Shown: positions 7,215 through 14,900 of the stretch, one piece after another
Layout of the letters: every line of letters begins with the position of its first letter
Position numbering within the stretch: the first letter of the stretch is position 1
From: VRUE01 sp044867645
GTDB taxonomy: Bacteria > Actinomycetota > Thermoleophilia > Solirubrobacterales > 70-9
Reading direction: 5' to 3'
Assembly (NCBI GenBank): GCA_044867645.1
Contig: JBIOVI010000011.1
Coordinates: 1-64,000 of the forward strand
Length of the DNA: 64,000 bases
Translations under genes and position numbers: made by a program
Notes under the pieces: generated by a model
Seen by the model: only the letters and a program-made list of their open reading frames with translations
What the model was told of the DNA's origin: nothing
Databases searched by the model: none

Positions 7215-9220
7215 CCGCAGTTCCATCCCGAGCGGAGGCACGCGGCACGCGGGTTCAGCTCTCTAGCCCGCTCGAGGTCTGCCTGGGCCGCGGATTCGTT
7301 GCCGGCCTCGTGTTCGACTCTAGAGCGTAGGTAGTAGAGCTGCCAGTTTCTGTCCTCGCGGTCGATCGCTTGCGTGAGGCGTTCGGAGGCGGTCGCGTAG
7401 TCCCCCTGCAGCTCGGCGAGCAGGCCGAGCTGCACATAGGGAGAGGCCGCGAACGGCTCGATCGAGCGGGCGGTGTTGGCATGGTTGACTGCGCTGGCGA
7501 AGTCGCCGTTGGCCGCGGCGCTCTGGCTCGCGTCGATCTCACGGTCGACCAACAGCGGGCCGACCAAGGCGATCGCCGCGATCCAGGCCACGGCCAGGCC
7601 GAAGACCGTCGCCCCGAAGCGCCGTTCCTCGCCCACCGCGGGCTCGATTCCGGCAGGGGCGAGCTGGCCGCATCTGGCGGCGACGAGCACGCCCGCCGCG
7701 AGAAAGAAGACCGCCCCGTAGGCCGCGATCTCCCAGAACCAGTCGATGCCGGCACCCACCGCGAAGGCCAGCACCGCGGCGAAGAGCGCCGCGTTGCGCT
7801 CACGCTGCGGATGTGGAGCGGCGCGCCAGGCAGAGAAGCCGATCCAAAGCAGGCCACCGACCAGCGCCAGCACGACCAAGCCACCGACCAGCCCCAGCTC
7901 GGCGAAGGCCTCCAGGTAGAGCGAGTGGGCGTCGTGCACCGGCAGTTTGATCGAGCGGTGCAGCTCCCAGGAGAACTGGTAGGTGCCCGCGCCCGTCCCG
8001 AGCACCGGCTTTTCCTCGAAGGCGTCGATCGCGACGCGGAAGAAGTCGTGGCGGCCGGCGCCTTTGAGCTGGGAGAAGTGCGCCTCCGGCCGGTTCGGGA
8101 ACTGCACGTCGGAGCTCGAGAATTGTTCCCAGGCGCGGCCGCCGATCGCGATCGCGACGCCGATTGCGACGATTGCCGCCACCGCCGCGATGCCCTTGAG
8201 CAGAGTGGGGTTGCGCGACAGCTCGACCGCGCGGCCGGTTTTGCGGCCGTCGCGCCGCTCGGCCCAGCGCAGCGCGGCGAACAGGAGCAGGCTGAGCGCG
8301 ACGCCGGCGAGCAGGATCAGCAGCACCGTGACTCCCTGGTCGACGGTTGCCGCTTCGGCGGCGTTGTCGGCGATCGCACGGCGATCCTGCACGGCGAGCA
8401 CCGCCGGCAGCGCTCCGAGCGCGCCGATCCCCAGCGTCGCCAGCAGCCAGAGCCGGTCGCGGGAGAGGGCGATCGTGCAGCCGGTGGCGATCAGCAGCGC
8501 CAGTAGGCCCCCGCGCGAATAGGTGAAGTAGAGGGCAAGCAGGAGCACCGGCATCATCGCGACCGAGAGCCAGCGCAATCCGGTCCAAGCGGCCCGCCGG
8601 CTGGTCCAGAGGAGCATTGCGACGCCGATGCCGAACAGTGCCCCGTTGGCGTTCCAGTAACCCAATGGATAGCGCAGCCGCGCCCCGCTGTCGAGCGAGT
8701 CGGCGACCTCCAGGACATGGGGGAGGAGACGGCTGCCGAGACCCAGCAGGGCGACTATCGCGATTGCGATAGTCAGGCCTTCAGCGAAACGTTGGCGCCT
8801 TTCGTCGGTTTGGGCGATCAGGAACGCGGCTAGGAAGAAGCCGAGGTAGACCAGGATTCGGTCTGCCTCGATCGCGCTTAGCTCCACCGACCCCGACCAG
8901 AGGGATGAAAGTGCAGAGAGCAGGGACAGACCCCCGATCAGACCGGCAGTCCAGTAAAACGGACGTCCAAGCGTCGCCCGCGAGGCGGCGCCCAGAACCA
9001 GCAGGCCGACTACGACCAGCCATACCGCGAGGCCAGCGACGTGGCGGGCGGTCACTTCGAACCCCCCACCGGCAAGCGCCAGCCCCACGATCAGCGCGAC
9101 TGGAGCGATCAGCGCCGCGCTTTGCTCTAACCTTGCGCGCCATGACTGGGACCCAAAACCACCTGGCCCGCTCCTCGGGCCGCTCGATACTCGCTCTGTC
9201 AGTGCTGGCTCTACTCGCAT
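7211..9220 (-). CDS. O-antigen ligase/polymerase-like membrane protein with TPR tail
   Basis: 669 residues with at least ten hydrophobic segments. A Wzy_C-type block lies in the middle: ALYFTYSRGGLLALL, then the periplasmic-loop motif FEEKPVLGTGAGTYQFSW and VHDAHSLYLEAFAELGLVGG. The last 120 residues resemble tetratricopeptide repeats (DFASAVNHANTARSIEPF, DYATASERLTQAIDRED). It probably polymerises or ligates the lipid-linked glycan at the outer face of the membrane. The ATG at 9220 gives a 79-base head-on overlap with the next plus-strand gene; a GTG at 9088 would remove it. It is the first gene of the minus-strand envelope operon. Confidence 0.8.
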   Translation of the reverse strand: MRVEPALTERVSSGPRSGPGGFGSQSWRARLEQSAALIAPVALIVGLALAGGGFEVTARHVAGLAVWLVVVGLLVLGAASRATLGRPFYWTAGLIGGLSLLSALSSLWSGSVELSAIEADRILVYLGFFLAAFLIAQTDERRQRFAEGLTIAIAIVALLGLGSRLLPHVLEVADSLDSGARLRYPLGYWNANGALFGIGVAMLLWTSRRAAWTGLRWLSVAMMPVLLLALYFTYSRGGLLALLIATGCTIALSRDRLWLLATLGIGALGALPAVLAVQDRRAIADNAAEAATVDQGVTVLLILLAGVALSLLLFAALRWAERRDGRKTGRAVELSRNPTLLKGIAAVAAIVAIGVAIAIGGRAWEQFSSSDVQFPNRPEAHFSQLKGAGRHDFFRVAIDAFEEKPVLGTGAGTYQFSWELHRSIKLPVHDAHSLYLEAFAELGLVGGLVVLALVGGLLWIGFSAWRAAPHPQRERNAALFAAVLAFAVGAGIDWFWEIAAYGAVFFLAAGVLVAARCGQLAPAGIEPAVGEERRFGATVFGLAVAWIAAIALVGPLLVDREIDASQSAAANGDFASAVNHANTARSIEPFAASPYVQLGLLAELQGDYATASERLTQAIDREDRNWQLYYLRSRVEHEAGNESAAQADLERARELNPRAACLRSGWNCG

Positions 9221-9693
9221 TGGGCTGCTTTCCGGTGCTCGCTCACGCGGACTCCAGCGGCATCCAGTACTCGGACGCGCCGCCGACCGTCACGGGCACT
9301 CACAAGATCCCGACGCAACCGGAACCACCCGCACACTCTTCCAAGGCGAACGGCGGCGCTTCGGCGCCCGACGCCAACGGCTCGGCGGGCTCATCCAAGG
9401 GGTCTTCTGCGGGCGGCTCATCGTCGAAGTCCGGTAGCGCGCCGGGCACGGCAAAGGGTGACGGCACCGGCCAGCAGGGTAGCCCAGGCCAGGGCTCTAA
9501 CGATGGATCGAAGAACCCGGCAAGCGCTGCTGTAGGCAGCGGCGAACCCGCTTCGTCGCAGAGCGATGACGGCTCCTCGCCGCTCGTGCCGATCCTGGTT
9601 GCGATCGCGGCTCTCGCGGCGGTCTCGATCGGTGTCGTGATGTACCGTCGCCGCCGCGGTCCGGGCACCTCCGTCTCGCCAAAGGCGAGCTAG
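9142..9693 (+). CDS. Secreted Ser/Gly-rich protein with C-terminal membrane anchor
   Basis: 183 residues. The N-terminus has a signal peptide (SILALSVLALLALGCFPVLAHA, ending near residue 36). Residues 60-145 are a low-complexity Gly/Ser/Lys/Asn stretch with no fold visible. The C-terminus has one membrane helix (VPILVAIAALAAVSIGVVMY) followed by RRRRG. This signal/linker/helix/basic-tail layout is that of an anchored surface protein, without an LPXTG motif. No family is recognised. It starts head-to-head inside the 5' end of the polymerase gene; the following glycosidase-like gene is 27 bases downstream. Confidence 0.7.
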   Translation: MTGTQNHLARSSGRSILALSVLALLALGCFPVLAHADSSGIQYSDAPPTVTGTHKIPTQPEPPAHSSKANGGASAPDANGSAGSSKGSSAGGSSSKSGSAPGTAKGDGTGQQGSPGQGSNDGSKNPASAAVGSGEPASSQSDDGSSPLVPILVAIAALAAVSIGVVMYRRRRGPGTSVSPKAS

Positions 9694-9720
9694 GCGATGC
9701 CGAGAGAGGGGCTACGAGCT

Positions 9721-10833
9721 ATGGGGCTGTTGCGTGCTTGCACGGTGGCTTTGGTGGCTGCCGCGTTCGCCGTCGGCCCCTCGGTCGCGCAGGCCCTCCC
9801 CAGCGGCTTCTGGGGCGTCGCGCCGCAGGCGACCCCGACCCTCGAACAGCTTCAGCGGCTCCGCCGCGGCGGGGTGGACACCCTTCGCATCCCGGTCGTG
9901 TGGCCGATAGTTCAGCCGGCCCGGAACGGCGTCATGAACTGGTCTGCCATCGACGCGCAGGTCGAAAGCGCCTCGCGCGCGGGGATCGAGGTGTTCCCGT
10001 TCCTGGTCGGCGCCCCGACGTGGGCGGTTCCGCTGGTCCCGGTGCCCGGCGGCGGGGGCAGCAAGGCCTCCCGGAACCTTCCGGTCAACGGTGTTGCCGG
10101 TCGCGGCTGGTCGAGCTTCGTCAGCGCAGCGGCCTCCCGCTACGGTCCCGGTGGAAGCTTCTGGATCGAACGCCCGACGGTTCCCCAGTACCCGATCCGC
10201 GCCTGGCAGATATGGAACGAGCAGAACTTCGAGTACTTCGTCGCCCGGCCGAACCCGGCCGAATACGGCCGGCTCGTCAAGCGTTCCGCCAGCGCGATCA
10301 AAGCCGTCGATCCCGGCGCCCAGGTGATCCTGGGCGGCCTCTTCGCCCGCCCGAAGGAGGCCGAATACAAGCGCAAACCGCCGATCGCTTACTTCGCCAC
10401 CGACTTCCTCGACCAGATGTACGAACGGACGCCCGGGATCGGATCCAAGTTCCAGGGAGTCGCCCTGCACCCATACACGACCAGCTTCAGGCGCTTGACG
10501 CCGTACATCGAAGAACTGCGGGATGTGCTGAAGGAGAATCACGACGTCGGCAAGAAGCTCTGGATCACCGAGCTTGGTTGGAGCTCCAAGCCGCCGTCCC
10601 TGACGAACTCGTTCGCGAAAGGCCGCCAGGGTCAGGCGACCCAGCTGAAGGGGGCCTTCAGGCTGTTGCGCGGCAAGCAGCGCAAGTGGCGCATTCAGCA
10701 GGTCGACTGGTTCTCGATCGACGACCAGCTCGGGTCTTGCAACTTCTGCGATGGCTCGGGGCTGTTCGCCAAAGGCTTTAAGCCAAAGCCCGCCTGGTAT
10801 GCGTTCACGCGTTTCGCCGGTGGTCGGCCGTAG
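9721..10833 (+). CDS. Secreted glycoside-hydrolase-like TIM-barrel protein, copy 1
   Basis: 370 residues: a signal peptide (1-26, ending AQA) then one clan-A glycosidase-like barrel. AWQIWNEQN (161-169) supplies the acid/base Glu167 on strand 4, and LWITELGWSS (280-289) supplies the nucleophile Glu284 on strand 7, as in GH5/GH39-type retaining enzymes. A C-x2-C pair (SCNFCDG) near the C-terminus may form a disulfide. The ATG at 9721 is preferred over 9697 because GAGAGGGG lies 9 bases upstream. It is paralogous to the next gene. The substrate is unknown; a wall or extracellular glycan is plausible. Confidence 0.78.
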   Translation: MGLLRACTVALVAAAFAVGPSVAQALPSGFWGVAPQATPTLEQLQRLRRGGVDTLRIPVVWPIVQPARNGVMNWSAIDAQVESASRAGIEVFPFLVGAPTWAVPLVPVPGGGGSKASRNLPVNGVAGRGWSSFVSAAASRYGPGGSFWIERPTVPQYPIRAWQIWNEQNFEYFVARPNPAEYGRLVKRSASAIKAVDPGAQVILGGLFARPKEAEYKRKPPIAYFATDFLDQMYERTPGIGSKFQGVALHPYTTSFRRLTPYIEELRDVLKENHDVGKKLWITELGWSSKPPSLTNSFAKGRQGQATQLKGAFRLLRGKQRKWRIQQVDWFSIDDQLGSCNFCDGSGLFAKGFKPKPAWYAFTRFAGGRP

Positions 10834-10876
10834 CGCGCTGTCCGCACCCACGCTACTTTCTAGGTCACCGGGGTCG

Positions 10877-11968
10877 ATGGTGCCAATGAGAGCCAAACTC
10901 GCAGTTGTCGTTGCGCTCCTGACCCTGCTGGCGCTACCTCGGGTCGCCGCCGCCTCGCCGCCGCCCGGGTTCATCGGGATCTCTCCCCAAAGCGCCCCCA
11001 GCGAATCGGATTACCGCTTGATGAGCGAGGCGGGGGTGAGGAGCGTGCGCCTGCCGTTGCCCTGGCCCGTGGTTGAGCCGGTCAGCCCTTTTCTCGCGCC
11101 ACCAGACTGGTCGCAGATCGATTTCGCCGTGGGACTCGCCGCCCGCAATGAAATGGTCGTGCTGCCTTTTGTGGCGTCTTCTCCGGGCTGGATCGACCCC
11201 GAATCCAGGCTCGAACCAACGCATGGATGGCAGCTCCGCGCTTGGGCCTCCTTTCTGCGTCGGGCGGTCCGCCGCTACGGCGCGGGTGGGTCTTTTTGGA
11301 GCGAAAACCCGCATCTGCCGTATATGCCGATCCGCGCCTGGGAGATCTGGAACGAGGAGAACATCGTCACCTTCGGTGGTGCGGACCCTGCGCGCTTCGC
11401 GTCGTTGCTGCGGACCAGCGGACGGGTAATCCACCAGGCCGATCGCGGTGCCAAGGCAATCCTCGGTGGACTCTTCGGAAGGCCGCTGCAGATCCCGCCC
11501 AACGTCGGCTCGGGCGACTTCCTCTCGCGCCTGTACCGGGCAGGCAATGTGAAGAAGTACTTCGACGGCGTGGGGCTGCACCCTTACGTCGCCGACGCTG
11601 GCGCGATGCGCGCCCAGATTCGCAATTTGCGCCGCATCATGCGCGCCCACCACGATGCGAACACCTCGATCTACATCACCGAGCTGGGCTGGGGATCCGA
11701 TAGCTTCGAGTCGCGCTGGGAGCGGGGTATGTCGGGACAGGTCCGCGAAATGGACCGCGCGTTCTCGATGCTCGCCGATCACCGTAGTTCCTGGCGGATT
11801 GGGGGCGTTTGGTGGTTTTCCTGGGCCGACGCCAGCGGCGCCTGCCAGTTCTGCGACTCGGCTGGCCTCTTGACCGAGAGCCGCGAGGGGAAGCCATCCT
11901 GGTACCGGTTCAACGCATGGACCGGCGGCGACGCGAACATCGTGCCTCGCGCCGTTTTCGGCGATTGA
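10877..11968 (+). CDS. Secreted glycoside-hydrolase-like TIM-barrel protein, copy 2
   Basis: 363 residues with a signal peptide (about 1-26, ending AAA). It matches the upstream neighbour along its length: GGSFWSENPHLPYMPIRAWEIWNEEN against GSFWIERP...PIRAWQIWNEQN, and YITELGW against WITELGW, with the same late C-x2-C (CQFCDSAG). Putative catalytic residues are Glu160 and Glu269. The loops after the first strands differ strongly, so substrate choice may differ. ATG 10877 is used; ATG 10886 gives the same mature protein. The tandem arrangement points to local duplication followed by divergence. Confidence 0.78.
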   Translation: MVPMRAKLAVVVALLTLLALPRVAAASPPPGFIGISPQSAPSESDYRLMSEAGVRSVRLPLPWPVVEPVSPFLAPPDWSQIDFAVGLAARNEMVVLPFVASSPGWIDPESRLEPTHGWQLRAWASFLRRAVRRYGAGGSFWSENPHLPYMPIRAWEIWNEENIVTFGGADPARFASLLRTSGRVIHQADRGAKAILGGLFGRPLQIPPNVGSGDFLSRLYRAGNVKKYFDGVGLHPYVADAGAMRAQIRNLRRIMRAHHDANTSIYITELGWGSDSFESRWERGMSGQVREMDRAFSMLADHRSSWRIGGVWWFSWADASGACQFCDSAGLLTESREGKPSWYRFNAWTGGDANIVPRAVFGD

Positions 11969-11992
11969 CGGCCGGGGCGTAAGATCGGTGGG

Positions 11993-14900
11993 TTGAGCAC
12001 CGATCCGAAGACGAGCGCACGATCCGACTCGCTGGCTCCATTCAGTGACCCAGTCAGGCACTGGTTCGAGTCCTCTTTCGAGGGCCCGACTCCAGCTCAG
12101 GCGGGTGGCTGGGAGGCGATCTCGGGAGGCTCGAATGCGCTGATCTGCGCCCCGACCGGCTCCGGCAAGACCCTCGCCGCCTTCCTCTGGGGGATCGACA
12201 AGCTCTCGCAGGCAGCACAGTTGGGCGGGGGCGTGAGGATCGTCTACGTCTCACCTCTCAAGGCTCTGTCTTACGACATCGAGCGCAACCTGCGGGCGCC
12301 GCTGCGCGGGATCGGCGCCGACATCTCGGTCGGCCTGCGCACCGGCGACACCAGCCAGGCCGAGCGGCGCGCGATGCGCAAAACGCCGCCCGACATCCTG
12401 ATCACGACGCCAGAGTCGCTCTACCTGATCCTCTCCTCGGACGCCCGCGAAATCCTCACTGGGGTCGAGGCGGTGATCGTCGACGAGATTCATGCGGTCG
12501 CCCAGAGCAAGCGCGGGTCTCATCTGGCGCTGACTCTTGAGCGTCTAGATCATCTGGTGGAGACCCATGCGCCTCAGGCGGCGGGTCCTGTCACGGAGGA
12601 GGTGTCCGGCCAGGCGCTGGGTTTTTCGCCAGAAGAGAATGGGGGACCCGCTGAGCAGGAGGGGCGAAAAACAGGACGCCGCGCCCGGCCGGACACCTCC
12701 TCCGCACCACCCGCCGCAGAAACGCAGGGGGTTCAGCGGATTGGGCTGAGCGCTACGCAGCGCCCGCTCGAGCGGATCGCGAAGTTTCTGGTCGGTCCTA
12801 AACGAGCTTGCGAGATTGTGGATGCTGGGGTGGCTAAGGAGCTGGATCTGGAGATCGTTGTTCCTGTTGAGGACATGGCGGAGCCCGGGGCGCCGAACTT
12901 TCCCAACTCAGATGGCGTGCCAGCGGAGGGCGAGCCTCTTGCGCATGTGCGCTCGATCTGGCCCGCCATTTACCCCGAGCTTCTCAAGCTGGTCCGGGAA
13001 CACACCTCGACGATCATCTTCGTCAACGCCCGCCGAGCCGCAGAGCGCCTAGCCAAGCGTTTGAACGAGCTCGCGAACGACGAACCCTCGGGAGAGTTGC
13101 CGGCGACCGAGCACGCGGGCACCCAGCCCGCGGGTCCTGTCGGCGCAGGGGACCCACCTCCCCCTGCGGTAGCTAAAGCTTCCTCGGGGGAGGTCCCCCC
13201 TACGCCGCCACCCGCGGGAGAGGCGCCCGAGATAGCGCGAGCTCACCACGGATCGCTTTCCCACGAGGAGCGGACCGTGGTTGAGGAGATGCTGAAGTCC
13301 GGGCAGCTGCCGTGTCTTGTAGCGACTTCGTCCTTGGAGCTGGGCATCGATATGGGTGCCGTGGATTTGGTCATCCAGGTCGAGTCGCCGAAGTCGGTCA
13401 GCCGCGGGCTGCAGCGGGTCGGTCGCGCCGGCCACTCGCTGGGCGAGGTCTCGCGCGGCCGCATCTTCCCCAAGTTCCGCGCCGACCTGCTCGAGTGCGC
13501 GGTAGTGGCGCGGCGGATGCGCGACGGGGCGATCGAGGAGACGGTGATCCCACAGAACCCGCTCGACGTGCTCGCCCAGCACCTGGTCTCGATGGCGGCC
13601 CTCGACGAGTGGGAGGTCGACGAGGTCGAGCGCCTGGTCACCGCGACCGAGCCCTTCGGCGAACTCTCGCGCGAGCAGCTCGAGAACGTGCTCGACATGC
13701 TCGACGGCCGCTACCCGTCGGATCGCTTCGCCGAGCTGCGGCCGCGGATCGTCTGGGACCGCACCCGCGGCACGATGCACGGCCGCAAAGGCTCCCGGTC
13801 GCTAGTCGTCACCAACGCCGGCACGATCCCCGACCGGGGCCTCTACGGCGTCCACTTGCCCGACGGCCGCCGGGTCGGCGAGCTCGACGAGGAGATGGTC
13901 TACGAGGCACGGGCCGGGCAGACTTTCCTGCTCGGCGCGACGACCTGGCGGATCGAGGAGATCACCCGCGACCGGGTCATCGTCACCCCGGCGCCCGGAC
14001 TGCCCGGCGCGGTGCCGTTCTGGAAGGGCGACGGGATTGGCCGTCCCGCCGAGCTGGGCAGGGCGATCGGCGCCTTCTCCCGCGAGGCGGTCTCGCGAGA
14101 GCCGGCCGAGCTGGCCGGGGAGTACGACCTCGACCGCCGCGCCGCCGAGAACCTGGTCGCCTACCTGCGCGAGCAGCAGGCGGCGACCCGGGTCGTCCCC
14201 TCCGACGAGACGATCGTGGTCGAGCGCTTCCGCGACGAGATCGGCGATTGGCGCCTCTGCGTCCTCTCGCCCTTCGGCGGTCGCGTCCACTCCGCCTGGG
14301 GGCTGGCGCTTGGACAGAAGATCCGCGAGGAGCTGGAGCTCGAGGCGGATGCGATCTGGTCCGACGACGGCATCGTCATCCACCTGCCCGACGCCGACGA
14401 CCCGCCGCCCGCCGACCTGGTCATGGTCGAGCCCGACGAGCTCGAGGACCTGGTCGTGCGCGAGCTTTCCGGCTCCGCCCTGTTCGGCGCTCGCTTCCGC
14501 GAGAACGCCTCCCGTTCGCTGCTGATCCCGCGTGCCTATCCCGGCAAGCGCACGCCGCTGTGGCAGCAGCGCCTCAAGTCGCAGAGCCTGCTTGAGGTCG
14601 CGCGCGATTTCCCCCGCTTCCCGGTCATCCTCGAGACCTACCGCGAGTGCCTGCGCGACGTCCTCGACCTGCCTTCGCTGCGCGAGATCCTCACCGACCT
14701 CCACTCGCGCAAGCTCGGCCTGGTCGAGGTCGAGACGCCGACCGCCTCGCCCTTTGCCTCCTCGCTGCTCTTCGACTACGTCGCCACGTACATGTACGAG
14801 GGGGACACGCCGAACGCCGAGCGCCGCGCGGCGGCTCTCGCCCTCGACCGTGACCTGCTGCGCGAGCTGCTCGGGCAGGAGGAGCTGCGCGAGCTGATCG

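Noticed and set aside
4786..7248. Very long open frame on the minus strand
   Set aside because: It spans the GT2 and sugar-transferase genes in another frame; the product is Arg/Gly/Ala-rich noise, while the genes in the other frames carry family motifs.
10934..12061. Long minus-strand frame over the second glycosidase-like gene
   Set aside because: A shadow of the plus-strand gene in a GC-rich region; no motifs.
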